Assembly (NCBI RefSeq): GCF_032854445.1
Contig: NC_088300.1
Coordinates: forward strand, 75,939,966 to 76,003,965
Length of the DNA: 64,000 nt
Direction of reading: 5' to 3'
Source: Liolophura sinensis
Lineage: Eukaryota > Mollusca > Polyplacophora > Chitonida > Chitonidae
Below are positions 23,935 through 37,039 of the stretch, piece by piece. Positions within the stretch are counted from its first letter, which is position 1, and each line of letters starts with the position of its first letter. The notes under the pieces are model-generated. The model was not told the DNA's origin. It did not search any database and saw only the letters and a program-made list of their open reading frames with translations. A program made the translations under genes and the position numbers.

Positions 23935-24490
23935 GATTGAGTTCTTTCCAACATGCTCATAGGTTAGCACCTTTCCAGCATGCTCATAGGTTAGCACATT
24001 TCCAGCAAGACATCTCCAACAGTTTGAACCTTTCCAGCATGCCTTTTAGTCTCAACCTTCGTGTATAGTCTCAACTTCCCAAGCAGCTTTCCCGTATAGT
24101 CTAAACCTCCCAAGCAGCCTTCCTGTACAGTCTCAACCTTCCAAGCATCCTTCCTGTATTGTCTCAACCTCCCAAGCAGCCTTCCTGTATAGTCTCAACC
24201 TCCCAAGCAGCCTTTCTGTATAGTCTCAACCTCCAAAGCAGCCTTCCTGTAGTGTCCACCTTCCAATCAGCCTTCCTGTATAGTCTCAACCTTCCATGCA
24301 GCTTGTATAGTCTCAACCTTCCAAGCAGCCTGCCTGTAAAGTCTCAACCTTCCAAGCAGCCTTCCTGTACAATCTCAACCTTCCAAGCAGCCTGCCTGTG
24401 TAATCTCAACCTTCCCATCACTATCTTTGCTGTTTAAACCTTCCATAAAGCCTTCCTTTATTCCCTGAACATTCCAAGCAGCCTGTTTAC
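23935..24490. repeat. Degenerate minisatellite, about 31-bp unit
   Basis: Core AGTCTCAACCTTCCAAGCAG then CCTTCCTGTAT; 16-18 recognisable copies with several deletions, left edge (CAGCATGCTCATAGGTTAGC) more diverged. The 124-codon minus-strand frame 24375-24749 runs out of this array. Confidence 0.85.
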
Positions 24491-25879
24491 AATCTAAAAG
24501 TAAGTTCCATGGTGTGTTAAACCAGAGCGACCCTTCCAGAAAGGGCCTTATTAACCTTTTTATTATGAAGGGTTTCTTTTTTTCAATGTTAATTTCAAAT
24601 TTAGATGGATTCTTCATGGATTGAGAATAAGTTTCATGATTCATCATTATTCCTTGTGGTAGAGATTTAAGAAGGCATGTGTGTATGCTCAACACTACAT
24701 GCATCATATTAAACACAGCAGCACCATGATGAGCCTGACATGTTGTCAATGCTGCCTTATAGCTCAGCCATTTGCCCTATCACAGCTTACTCAGCTGTGA
24801 TGATAGATGTAAATTACATACACACATACATACATACATACATACGTACGTACGTACAAAAGTACAGGGTAGGCATGCATACATGTATGTATACATAAAT
24901 GGTTGTCACTGTCATTTTAGAAAAATATACTAAAAAGAGAGCAAGAACCCAAAAATGCTGACAAGAGCATTATTGTTGTTTGTACTGATCAATATTATCA
25001 TTGCATATATAGTCAAGTTTGTGTTTGGTAAAAACTGAGTGATGGGGCTCAATAGGGGTTAACATGGGAGCCTGTGTTACCCCCTGCCACAGAGGCTGTT
25101 GTGTGTAATTAGATCACAAGACTAATTACACACGTGTCTACAGAGGGTTTAGCATCGCACACTGACAATGCCTCCTGAATACCTCCCTGTTTTACCCTCA
25201 TCACCAATGTTATTAATGTTTCTATCAAGCAGCACCTTGCGCCCTCTTGATAAATTATTCATTGGGCGATGAGGATGGCAGTGACTGTGGCTGACTGATC
25301 AGGCCAGGGTTAGGGCTTGGGGGAGTCCCCTGACAATGGGTCTCCGTCTTACTGTTTGGGGTAGGTACCTATACATGTATATATACATATGTATAGATCA
25401 AGAGATAAGGCATCCAGCCAGCATCAGACAGAATTAACGCCTTCTTGCCACACGGATCCACAGCCTCCTAGTCTTCATGGCCTGTCCTATGAAAACCAAC
25501 TTATCATTTTATTCATAATTGATTCATTGTCGGTTCCTTCAGCAGTGCTTCTAAGAGGGTGCCTTCCTCGTAAACAAGTCAGCTGCACGGAAGGGTATAC
25601 CCCTGGACTTCGGGCAAAGCTTAGCCCCAACCTATAGTAGCCCAATAACATTTACAGGTCATACAGGCCTAGGCCTTGATGTTGAGCGACACAGTGCAAT
25701 AAAGACCACTGACCATTACCCTGTTGTTTCTGCTACATTGGCAATATTAGGGATTACACTGACCCAGATAGTCTCGTACAATTAATGTACCAGGACTACA
25801 GAACGGTACCATCGCAATTTTATATTTCACCAAAAATAACATTAGAACTTTTGCTCTCATATTTACATGTATTCACAGC
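24491..25879. other. Unique DNA with a tetranucleotide microsatellite, no gene seen
   Basis: A CATA/CGTA tract lies at about 24,816-24,857. An 82-codon plus-strand frame (25389-25637) has no supporting splice sites. Confidence 0.5.
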
Positions 25880-26870
25880 ACATCTCCATTATCATTACCA
25901 TCCAGCCCTGTTTGGGCTATGGTTTCCATTATCATTACCAACCAGCCCTGTTAGACTATGAGCATAATCACCATTACCAACCAGCCCTGCTTGGAATATG
26001 GTCTCTGTTTAGACAATTATCATTATTACCATTACCAATCAGTCTTGTTTGAGTCATAGTCACCATCTGATTACCAACCAGACTTGAATGAGCTATGGTC
26101 ACCATCACCAACCAGCCCGGTTTGGGCTATGGTCACCAACACCAACCAGCCCGGTTTGGGCTATGGTCACCATCACCAACCAGCCCGGTTTGGGCTATGG
26201 TCACCAACACCACCCAGCCCGGTCTGGGCTATGGTCACCAACACCAACCAGCCCGGTCTGGGCTATGGTCACCAACACCAACTAGCCCGGTTTGGGCTAT
26301 GGTCACCAACACCAACCAGCCCGGTTTGGGCTATGGTCACCAACACCACCCAGCCCGGTCTGGGCTATGGTCACCAACACCAATCAGCCCGGTTTGGGCT
26401 ATGGTCACCATCACCAACCAGCCCGGTTTGGGCTATGGTCACCATCACCAACCAGCCCGGTTTGGGATATGGTCACCAACACCAACCAGCCCGGTTTGGG
26501 ATATGGTCACCAACACCAACCAGCCCGGTTTGGGCTATGGTCACCAACACCACCCAGCCCGGTTTGGGCTATGGTCACCAACACCAACCAGCCTGGTTTG
26601 GGCTATGGTCACCAACACCAACCAGCCCGGTTTGGGATATGGTCACCAACACCAACCAGCCCGGTTTGGGATATGGTCACCAACACCAACCAGCCCGGTC
26701 TGGGCTATGGTCACCAACACCACCCAGCCCGGTTTGGGCTATGGTCACCAACACCAACCAGCCCGGTTTGGGCTATGGTCACCAACACCAACCAGCCCGG
26801 TTTGGGCCATGGTCACCAACATCATTGCTTATCAGACTTGTTTGAGCCACAGTCACCATCACCATTACTA
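25880..26870. repeat. Minisatellite, 34-bp unit, about 21 clean copies plus degenerate edges
   Basis: Core CCAGCCCGGTTTGGGCTATG then GTCACCAACACCAA. Clean copies span 26,095-26,815. The plus strand of the unit has no stop codon in any frame, and 34 is not a multiple of three, so all three frames stay open for 200-258 codons and encode the same 34-residue cycle (containing QPGLGYGHQHQPARFGLWSP) in shifted register. No start context or splice support, so not called a gene. CpG appears once per unit (CCCGG), unusual for this half of the window. Confidence 0.94.
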
Positions 26871-27459
26871 ATTTTCAACCAGCCACATTTTGTTTCCAGG
26901 GTAAGATATTCTTGATCAACAATGACCTTTCCCCTTCATGTGGTTTCTACAGTCACATAAACTGCCCAGTGTCCAGTCATCTTGATCTCTGCTGACCTCT
27001 GGTCAGCCCTCTTATAGTCAGACCAGCCTGGCTCCACAGGTTCAAAGCCTGTCTTCTCTCTGTTACATTAATTAGACCTTGGGTAGACTAGCTAACCAAA
27101 TAACTGATGCTGTCAATCTCTGTTCACTCCCACTGTCACCTACAATTAAACCATGCTCACTCAAACCCAGAAACCACGTACCCCAACCTCACTAACCAAA
27201 CACGAACAGCAGAACGCCCTCCAAATACACCACTGATCCCCTGGTCAAAGGACTTCATCAAATATTCTTTCCCTTCTACTTCACACTGTTCCTGTCATGT
27301 CCAATACCAGATGCATCATTTAGGCCAATGCAATGGTCAGTCCAAAATCCAATAGCTTCCAAAGGCAGAATTTCAGTGATAGAAGAAACTGTCCATTGCT
27401 GAACTTACTGGACACCTGAGAGAACTTCCTATTAGTCAGTAATTTGTGATCATACACAG
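26871..27459. other. Unique spacer, no gene seen
   Basis: An 82-codon plus-strand frame (27107-27355) is not supported by splice sites or codon character. Confidence 0.5.
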
Positions 27460-29292
27460 GCATACATTTACGTGTATGTCTGAGCGTTTGGCATAATACA
27501 GATGATGTTACACATACATTTACATGTGTGTCTGAGTGTTTGTTTGGCAGAATACAGATGATGTTACACATACATTTACATGTGTGTCTGAGTGTTTGTT
27601 TGGCAGAATACAGACGATGTTACACATACATTTACATGTGTGTCTGAGTGTTTGTTTGGCATAATACAGACGATGAAACACGTGCACTTACATGTATGTC
27701 TGAGCGTTTGGCATAATACAGACGATGTTACACATACATTTACATGTGTGTCTGAGTGTTTGTTTGGCATAATACAGATGATGTTACACATATATTTACA
27801 TGTGTGTCTGAGTGTTTGTTTGGCATAATACAGATGATGAAACACGTGCACTTACATGTGTGTCTGAGTGTTTGTTTGGCATAATACAGATGATGTTACA
27901 CATACATTTAATGTGTGTCTGAGTGTTTGTTTGGCATAATACAGACGATGAAACACGTGCACTTACATGTATGTCTGAGCGTTTGGCATAATACAGACGA
28001 TGTTACACATACATTTACATGTGTGTCTGAGTGTTTGTTTGGCATAATACAGACGATGAAACACGTGCACTTACATGTGTGTCTGAGTGTTTGTTTGGCA
28101 TAATACAGACGATGAAACACGTGCACTTACATGTGTGTCTGAGCGTTTGGCATAATACAGACGATGTTACACATACATTTACATGTGTGTCTGAGTGTTT
28201 GTTTGGCATAATACAGACGATGAAACACGTGCACTTACATGTGTGTCTGAGTGTTTGTTTGGCATAATACAGACGATGAAACACGTGCACTTACATGTGT
28301 GTCTGAGTGTTTGCTTGGCATAATACAGATGATGTTACACATATATTTACATGTGTGTCTGAGTGTTTGTTTGGCATAATACAGACGATGAAACACGTGC
28401 ACTTACATGTATGTCTGAGCGTTTGGCATAATACAGACGATGTTACACATACATTTACATGTGTGTCTGAGTGTTTGTTTGGCATAATACAGATGATGTT
28501 ACACATATATTTACATGTGTGTCTGAGTGTTTGTTTGGCATAATACAGACGATGTTACACATACATTTACATGTGTGTCTGAGTGTTTGTTTGGCAGAAT
28601 ACAGACGATGTTACACGTGCACTTACATGTGTGTCTGAGTGTTTGTTTGGCAGAATACAGACGATGTTACACGTGCATTTACATGTGTGTCTGAGCACCT
28701 GTTCGGCATAATACAGACGATGTTACACGTGCACTTACATGTGTGTCTGAGTGTTTGTTTGGCAGAATACAGACGATGTTACACGTGCATTTACATGTGT
28801 GTCTGAGCACCTGTTCGGCATAATACAGATGATGTTACACATACATTTACATGTGTGTCTGAGTGTTTGTTTGGCATAATACAGACGATGTTACACGTGC
28901 ACTTACATGTGTGTCTGAGTGTTTGTTTGGCAGAATACAGACGATGTTACACGTGCATTTACATGTGTGTCTGAGCACCTGTTCGGCATAATACAGACGA
29001 TGTTACACGTGCACTTACATGTGTGTCTGAGTGTTTGTTTGGCATAATACAGACGATGTTACACATGCATTTACATGTGTGTCTGGGCGTTTGTTTGGCA
29101 GAATACAGACATTACACGTGCATTTACATGTGTGTCTGAGCACCTGTTCGGCATAATACAGATGATGTTACACGTGCACTTACATGTGTGTCTGGGCGTT
29201 TGTTTGGCAGAATACAGACGATGTTACATGTACATTTACATGTATATCTGAGCGTTTGTTTGGCAGAATACAGACGATGTTACATGTGCATT
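27460..29292. repeat. Minisatellite, 56-bp (and 52-bp) unit, about 33 copies, two sub-arrays
   Basis: Core TACATGTGTGTCTGAGTGTT then TGTTTGGCATAATACAGACGATG. Before about 28,600 copies carry GATGTTACACATACATTT or GATGAAACACGTGCACTT, with 52-bp short copies ending GAGCGTTTGG. After that point copies alternate between GTGCACTT...GTGTTTGTTTGG and GTGCATTT...GCACCTGTTCGG, giving a 112-bp dimer. The array thus has two homogenisation domains. Confidence 0.94.
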
Positions 29293-29354
29293 TATGATGC
29301 ACACCTTCCATTGTGTTTTATCATGAACACTTCCCATTGATTACCATGTAAAAC

Positions 29355-30225
29355 ATGAAGCAGAACATCTAGGAACCATTTACCTACACGTAGCTTACAT
29401 TTCATATTTCATCTACTCTGTCATCTGTCACAGTCAAGCATCAAGCAGAACATCTAGGAACCATTTAACTACATGTAGCTTATGTCTCATGTTTCATCTA
29501 CTCTGTAATCTGTCACAGTCAAGCATCAAGCAGAACATCTAGGAACCATTTAACTACATGTACCTTACGTTTCATGCTTCATCTACTCTGTCATCTGTCA
29601 TACAGTGAAACATCAAGCAGAACATGTAGGAACCATTTAACTACATGTACCTTACGTTTCATGTTTCATCTACTCTGTCATCTGTCATACAGTCAAGCAT
29701 CAAGCAGAACATCTAAGAACCATTTAACTACACGTAGCTTACCTTTCATGTTTCATCTACTCTGTCATCTGTCATACAGTGAAGCATCAAGCAGAACATG
29801 TAGGAACCATTTAACTACATGTACCTTACGTTTCATGTTTCATCTACTCTGTAATCTGTCACACAGTCAAGCATCAAGCAGAACATCTAGGAACCACTTA
29901 ACTACACGTAGCTTAAGTTTCATGTTTCATCTACTCTGTCATCTGTCACATAGTCAAGCATGAGGAAGAACATCTGGGAACCATTTAACTACAAGTAGCT
30001 TACGTCTCATATTTCATCTACTCTGTCATCTGTCACACAGTCAAGCATGAAGAAGAACATCCAGGAACCATTTAACTACACGTAGCTTACGTTTCATGTT
30101 TTATCTACTCTGTCATCTGTCACACAGTCAAGCATGAAGAAGAACATCTAGGAACCATTTAACTACATGTAGCTTACGTTTCATGTTTCATCTGCTGTTT
30201 CATGCTCAGTCATCTGTCACACAGT
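29355..30225. repeat. Minisatellite, about 87-bp unit, about 10 copies
   Basis: Core AAGCAGAACATCTAGGAACC then ATTTAACTACATGTAGCTTACG and a TTTCATCTACTCTGTCATCTG segment. 87 is a multiple of three, which keeps plus-strand frame 29574-29963 open with a 29-residue period; no other coding evidence. Confidence 0.92.
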
Positions 30226-33200
30226 CAAGCACAAATGATTAATGCTGATCTATGACATTAACCACATGTACATCAACATATGACTTTTGGGCTTAGTTTA
30301 TAATACACATGCACTTAATGCTGCGCATACCAATAATGAATACAGTAATAAGACCATATGTACATGTTTCTGCAATACCTGTATGTTCCTAACCATACAG
30401 ATCTGACCGTGCAAACAGTGCAATCTAAACATGCACATGTAAAGATTCCCATACTTCCCACCTCCATGGCCATTAGAATAGTCAGCCTGTTCATGCTCAT
30501 GTAATGGCCCTGGTAAAGTACAAGTTGCATGTCAATATACAAGTACATGTACGTAGTTCCAGAGTTCTTCAGACAGACAAGTCCATGGGGCTTTGGGAGA
30601 TCTGTCCTCATGTACACACTCATGATCAAGACTTACGTCATTGGGTTAGTTAGAGCAAGCCGCATATTCAAAAGAACCAGACCATTATGCCATACCACCA
30701 GTAAAAAGTGTAAATTAGAATCAATACATTAAGTATTAAACTCTGAATTGCCAGCAGCAATACTTCCAAAGACAGCGTGACACATTCGATCTGTCAGCTA
30801 CATGTACAATGTATCATACAGCTCTCCAGAGTTTTGAGCAAGCAACACGCTTCTCAACCCTTGTATAATGGCAACTTTGTTCCATCATAATGAAGTAAAC
30901 AACATAAATGCACTTCTCGCAGAAGAATGCCTGTAGGGAATTTTTGTGTTCCAACTGACTAATGAAAACAGTTCTGGACATGATACATGAATTCATACTG
31001 TATAATGCACGTTTTGGTTTGCTCACATCAGTGGATGCCAGTACGTACACCCTTCTCTGTAGTACACACCCATCCCTACAGAGTAAACCTAAAAAAATCT
31101 TTTACAAAAATATAAATTGAAATGCAATCTTAATATCAAGCCAAACATTAATTCTATCACATATCTATCAATTTTTCTAGAGTTTACGGTAAAATAGTGA
31201 TTTTCTGTGTACCTGTATATGTAGTGTGAGTCTGCCAGTGGTTATGTTGGTTGGCAGGCAATGAACTCTGAGGATGGTCACATACTACTGCTCTGATGAC
31301 CAATCTAACACATTAACTCACCGCTTAGAGAGAGACGTTCAGGCCGTGTCAAGTCTAACACACTGCTACACCTTGCAGTTTTTTGTCAGGGAAGAGGCAT
31401 CTGTAATAACAATAACTTTCACCTGATGGCATGTGAGTGCAACTACGATCAACACACTGTAGCACACAAATACTGAACTGAAAAGCTTACGTGTACTTAC
31501 ATGAATGTCTTCAGCCCAAAAAAACTCTATGCTAGTCACACAAAATCTTTCAAACAGAAAAGTTTATTGGCTATCAGACAAAATGTCTTGGACAGAAAGG
31601 CTTTAACTGCCAGGTTATCACACAATTTCCTGAGCATGCAGCTTTATTCCAACATGTATGGCCAGAAATTAATCCATTATTAGTATCACAGATGGTAAGA
31701 AATCTTACAGATGTTACCATCAAAATGCACAAGTAACTATAGCCATATTTGCCATCTCTGATTTAATCTCTGTACTTCAAACAACATGGAGAAGAAAGCC
31801 TTAAAGTTAACCAAAATGCATCCATCTGCATTCAATATGTTTTATCAGGCTATCTTCTGTATTTTAACAAGAGATGCATTCAAGTTTAAGATAATATACT
31901 AGTGCATCAAACAAATTGTTGCATTTGGTATCCTATTTGGTATCATATTCGGTGTGACTGTTTCAGATTTAGATGAAATCAGAACAAAAAGATACATCTG
32001 GTTCATGAGTAAAATTGCAAACTTGCTTAGCTGTTCCAGGTATGGGTTTTTACTAGCTCTGAGATTGGTGGCAAGGCCATGCATGTTCCTGATAACCTAA
32101 GTGGGAACAATGAAACAGGTCTCACGTCCAGTGTTTTACAAACTATATCATACTATCACTAGCTACACATTAACAGTGAATCCCATGCTATAAGCAACAC
32201 ATTAATTCTTGAGTGTGATAATAAACAACAATCAATTAAATAAAAGTTTCAATGGTATACTAACTGTAGAAATCTAGAAAAGTCACTACTGTACTTAAAA
32301 CTTTCCTGAATATGATATTTTCCGACTTTTCCTATGTTTTAACACCCAATCCTCTACTGCAAAACAGTGCCAAATAATTAATCAATGGGTCAAAAGAAAC
32401 AAACAAATGTATGTATGTTCCTCTTATCATCTGGACAGAGAAATAAACAATTCACTACATTTTTGTAATAATATGTAAGAAGTAATTTTGACACAATGGC
32501 CTATCTCGAACTTGTAATGGAGTGTTTTCAGTCTGGTAGATAATTACATCCTAGCTATCTCTAAACCTGTTTGAGAGACAACAATCAATATTATAATGCA
32601 GCCAATATACATTCAGAGACACTGACTACCATCAAGTCTCAATGGAGATAATCTAATTTTCAGTGTTTTCCAAAGTATAACTGTAAAGCAGTTCCTTGGG
32701 AGGTCTGAAGGTCTTTTTCTATCCACATCACAATCAATGTCCTGTCTCTATTGATAATGCATAGAGCCCGCTTGATCAATAGGTTACTATAATGTTGGCA
32801 AGAGTCTCAAGCCTTGCTGTTCCCAGAGTCAGACTGCTTGGAATCTTGCCTAGTTTGCAAGGTTATCAAAAGCTTACAGTGAAAAAAACACTGTGCTATA
32901 CAAAAAGTCACAGCTAAATGAACTGGCCAGATGAGCTCCCATCTTACTCAACTTGTCAAACATATGAACAAAAGTATTATTTCTATGCCTCAATCAAGCA
33001 GTATTCTAAAATGTGTAAGAAAGTAGAGAAAATGATTCCTGCTTGTCAACATTCAGAGACCACAATTCACTACAGGGCAAATTCCTGAAGGACAGATTGT
33101 GTAAACAGTATTAAAATCTTGTTTATTCTGAGAAAAACATTTTCATATACATGTAACTTCAAGTCAAAACAACAATCCTGAAATGACAATTAACCTTAAA

Positions 33201-34270
33201 TCACAAACTTAGGCTGTACTCTACTTTTACAGACCAATATAACATAATCAATTAACTGTGCATAGGCCTTGACAATTTAAGGTGTATCTATTCTAAGCGT
33301 AAGTTTAAGGGACCAATATGTGACCAAAATTATGCGGATGCATGACATAATGCTCACATGCTGATAGAACATGCTATCTAAACGATGCAGAAGTTTCCAA
33401 ATGTAATCCCAGACATATTCTTCATAGAGCAACAATAACACTTTCTGTCAATATGACATGGCATGTCGCTTTTTATACGGCATGCAAAATACAGTGGGCA
33501 TTGCTTAATTCATATCCGATAAAGGATAATCATCTTTCAAACCGGCTTTCTAAGCCTCTGGAAATGATCTTAACACATCATGAACAGTTTGACTGAAATA
33601 CCATATTCAATGGAGACACAGAAGTTCTTGAAATGACAATCTGTAAAGGATGGTGATAATCACAACCTTATGTGCTGTAAATAATACAACTAAGTCTATG
33701 TAGAGCACAAAGCACCCCTAATGGAATGCAAACAATATCAAATCTAAAAGATTCTCTGCATGCAAATCACATCTAGTACTACTTGTCCATTTGTATTTAG
33801 GTCTAAGTGGTACCCCCAAATCCCCCTCTGCCACTTAACCCAAAGATGTCAAAACATACACTGTGTTTGCCAGATGGTAGTTCAGACAAGAACCAAAAAA
33901 AAATGCATTAATTTCAACTAAAATATAGAAGAGAAACCTCTATACGTAACAGAAGTTGTTGAAAGTCCCTCTAAAACAAATGTTCTGTAGAGATACAATG
34001 TAAAAACATAACTAAGATGTTATGGAAGCAAAAATATTACAAATCTCCTCGAATCAGGCTGCTACATGTAAAAACATGTCTGCATTCAGCAATCCCATTT
34101 CAATAAAAATGGAGTAGAAAAAAAAAACAAATTAGATGAAAACTAGAATGAAGATGTCAATTTAACATGCACATTCGGCAAAGTCTGATCCTGTCCACAT
34201 GTAGAGCAGCCAGTGACAAAAAATAAACTGTGTATGATTGAAAGTTTTAACAAATGTTGAATTGTTCTTA
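30226..34270. other. Long unique AT-rich stretch, intron-like
   Basis: No repeats of note. Minus-strand frames at 30315-30629 and 30814-31050 are unconvincing. At 32,096 a good minus-strand acceptor (TTTCATTGTTCCCACTTAG) leads into a frame reading VIRNMHGLATNLRASKNPYL, but no matching donor was found. Stretch is CpG-poor throughout. Confidence 0.4.
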
Positions 34271-34271
34271 C

Positions 34272-34295
34272 CTTCTGATGACGTGGATGCTTGTT
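34272..34295 (-). other. Candidate 24-nt microexon
   Basis: Acceptor TACTCGCCTATTCCCTCTCCAG and donor AAG/GTAAGAAC, both close to consensus, flank 24 nt on the minus strand (phase 0 reading NKHPRHQK). It keeps frame. It lies 305 bp downstream of the stop codon in the candidate last exon at 34,600, so it would have to be used in an alternative isoform or lie in the 3' UTR. Best paired splice signals of the microexon candidates. Confidence 0.3.
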
Positions 34296-34599
34296 CTGGA
34301 GAGGGAATAGGCGAGTACAAATAATGGTTAATAATTCACACAACAATAGCAAAAGATAACACAAACATTTGTTTTTAATGGTTCTATTCCTCAACAAATG
34401 ACCTTGCATCTCACTTATTTTACCCACAATTCACTGTAAAGAAGAATGTTAAAAATAAATCATCCATATGATCCATTTAGCTGGTAATTACATTCAGAAT
34501 AAAGGCTAGTTAAGGCTAGTTCTACATATTATATCCTTCAAAACATTTGATTTTTAGTCATAACTCAACACAGTTCTAAAATGAAACGAGACTTTCCAA

Positions 34600-34761
34600 T
34601 CATGCTGTGGCTTTAAGGCATGTTTGAAGAGAATTGATGACTTCATTTGTTCCACTAGGACCTGCCAAAATTATCTCTGTCTCGTCTCGCCTCACATTAA
34701 ACAGCTCTGTCACCATCCTGGTGAAACTTCTCGCTCTGATATCAGGATTTAGGAAATAAGC
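34600..34761 (-). CDS. Candidate last coding exon, unrecognised protein (partial)
   Basis: On the minus strand the acceptor ACTACTTCACATAACAG is followed by 54 codons ending in TGA at 34,600-34,602. The peptide starts AYFLNPDIRARSFTRMVTEL, continues FNVRRDETEIILAGPSGTNE, and ends LQTCLKATA. It looks strongly protein-like (amphipathic helix, charged loop, CpG-containing codons such as CGAGACGAG in an otherwise CpG-poor region, as expected where purifying selection resists deamination). It is too short to show up as a long open frame. Phase 0 at its start. I do not recognise the family. It may be the 3' end of the gene starting near 40.7 kb. Confidence 0.45.
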   Translation of the reverse strand, partial: AYFLNPDIRARSFTRMVTELFNVRRDETEIILAGPSGTNEVINSLQTCLKATA

Positions 34762-35208
34762 CTGTTATGTGAAGTAGTCTTTGGTAAAAATCAGTATTGA
34801 TTCTGGAATTTCTTTTTCCTTTTTTTTTCTCTGTTCATCTTTGGAGAGAACACTTGTGCATGGTTCTAATCACCGCTGTCAAACACTGCATCAAGCTGCA
34901 GTCTAACATTATCACATATGCAGAAGATTCAAAGTTCAAGATTAGCTGGATCTCAATAAAAACAAACCCTGCGTAATTATCAGAACTGTGGGTGGGTAAG
35001 CTCTGCAGTGCTCAGTACAAACTCCCAGATCCTCCATCCCCACCCCTGGCACAGCAGCAACAGCTGTGCCCATAGGGTCACAAGCCCTCATTCATCATTA
35101 AACCATATCAAACTATGCACATATTCAACATGTCCTACATATGCAGAATTACATACTTAACACTTTTTACAAGTTCTTCTGAATCAGTTTACTTCTAATT
35201 GATTTTCT

Positions 35209-35210
<2 letters not shown>
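34762..35210. other. Unique DNA, no further feature
   Basis: Includes the pyrimidine-poor upstream side of the 34,761 acceptor. No exon seen. Confidence 0.4.

Positions 35211-35260
<50 letters not shown>
35211..35260. repeat. (AT)25 microsatellite
   Basis: Fifty bases of perfect alternating AT. Confidence 0.98.
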
Positions 35261-35263
<3 letters not shown>

Positions 35264-35339
35264 ATTTTTTGTTGTACACATATAAGCTAGTAAAGTCATA
35301 AGCTTTACATCTGATATTTGTTGATGTTGATCAACAAAA

Positions 35340-36590
35340 AGACTTTCAAGTCTTGGCTGATTATTTTCCTATTCCACCTGACATGGCTCAGTAGTTATTC
35401 ATTTATTGTACGTTTGTCTGCTTTGCAGTTATGGTGTGCCTTTGTTTTGGACAAAAAGTAATACCATTGCCAGTCCACTAGTTCACAAAATGCCTGCTTT
35501 GTCTGGCTTGCCATTCCCTGTTTGAAAGCTTTGCCAGCCTATTTTGGCTTAACAGTGAGTGTAGTGATTCACCGAGTGCTTTGTCAGTCCAGTCATTCAA
35601 TAATTGTCTGGATTAATTGTATGTTTAGTGATTCACCGGTTGCTTTGTCAGCCTATTCCTTCACAAATTGTCTGGCTTAACTGTGAGTTTAGTGATTCAC
35701 TGATTGCTTGACCAGTCCAATCATTCACAAATTGTGTGGCTTAACTGTGTGTTTAGTGATCACTATTTGCTTGCCAAATCAAATCATTCACAAATTGTCT
35801 GGCTTAACTGTGTGTCTAGTGATTTGCTGACTGTTTGGCCAATCTAATCATTCACACAATGTCTGGCTTAACTGTGTGTCTAGCTATTCACTGATTGCTT
35901 GCCCAATCCAATCATTCACAATTTGTTTGGCTAAGCTGTCTGTCTAGCGACTTGCTGAATGCTTGGCCAGTCCAGTCATTCACTTATTGTCTGTCTAGTG
36001 ATTCAATGATTGCTTTGCCAGCCTAGTCAGTCACAAATTGTCTGGCTTAACTATCTGTCTAGTGATTCGCTGATTGCTTGGCCAATCCAATCATTCACAA
36101 ATTGTCCGGCTTTACTGAGTTTGCAATGATTCACACATAAATGTCTTTGGCAGTCTATCACAAATTGTCTGTTATATCTGTATGGTTATTAACAAATTGT
36201 ACATTACCAGTATGTCTGTCTAATAACTGACAAATTGTTCATTTCGTTTGTCTGATCACTGACAAATTGTTCATTTCGTTTGTCTGACCACTGACAAATT
36301 GTTCACATTTTTTGTCTGATCTTTGTCAGATTGTGCATTTTTCACCTGATAGTCCTTAAATTGTTCGTTTTGTCTTTCTGATAATATCTATCCACAATTG
36401 TTTTCTTTCTGTCTGGTGGTTCATTTTTAGACACATTTTTCTCTCTGGTAACTGAAAAATTGTCCATTTTGCCTGTCTGCATGGTGACTGATAAATTGTT
36501 AGTTGAGATTTGTCTCTCTGATGATTAACAAACTGTCTTTTCTGTCTGATGACTGGTCAATTGTCTGCAGGGTCAGTCTGACGATCCATT
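35340..36590. repeat. Highly degenerate tandem repeat, about 63-bp then shorter period
   Basis: Recurring words CATTCACAAATTGTCTGGCT, TTAACTGTGTGTCTAGTGATTC and GATTGCTTGGCCAATCC mark an old array of about ten 60-65 bp copies (35,540-36,130), followed by shorter copies of the type GACAAATTGTTCATTTCGTTTGTCTGA. Much older than most arrays here. Confidence 0.75.
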
Positions 36591-36607
36591 AACAATATTA
36601 AAATCCT

Positions 36608-36928
36608 TATGTGACTAAGTTACTGGTATCACACGGAATTAGTATACTGGACTTTTATGTGACTAAGTTACTGGTATCACACAGAATTAGTATACTGGAC
36701 TTTTATGTGACTAAGTTACTGGTATCATATGGAATTAGTATACTGGACTTTTATGTGACTAGGTTACTGGTATCACACAGAATTAGTATACTGGACTTTT
36801 ATGTGACTAGGTTACTGGTATCACACAGAATTAGTACAATGGACTTTTATGTGACTAGGTTACTGGTATCACACAGAATTAGTATAATGGACTTTTATGT
36901 GACTAGGTTACTGGTATCACACAGAATT
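36608..36928. repeat. Minisatellite, 48-bp unit, about 6.6 copies
   Basis: Core GTTACTGGTATCACACAGAA then TTAGTATACTGGACTTTTATGTGACTAG. 48 is a multiple of three; plus-strand frame 36611-36967 (118 codons, 16-residue period) follows from this. Confidence 0.94.
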
Positions 36929-37039
36929 ATTAACCCTACCTTTAGCTTCAAATCCTGTCTAGGGTAAATACCAGTGATCTCTGCATCAAGATGATAGACA
37001 GATCAGGTATCTTAACAGATATTACTAGGTCGTGTTTAC

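Noticed and set aside
24375-24749. 124-codon minus-strand frame
   Set aside because: About a third of it lies in the degenerate 31-bp array and the remainder shows no splice sites or recognisable motif.
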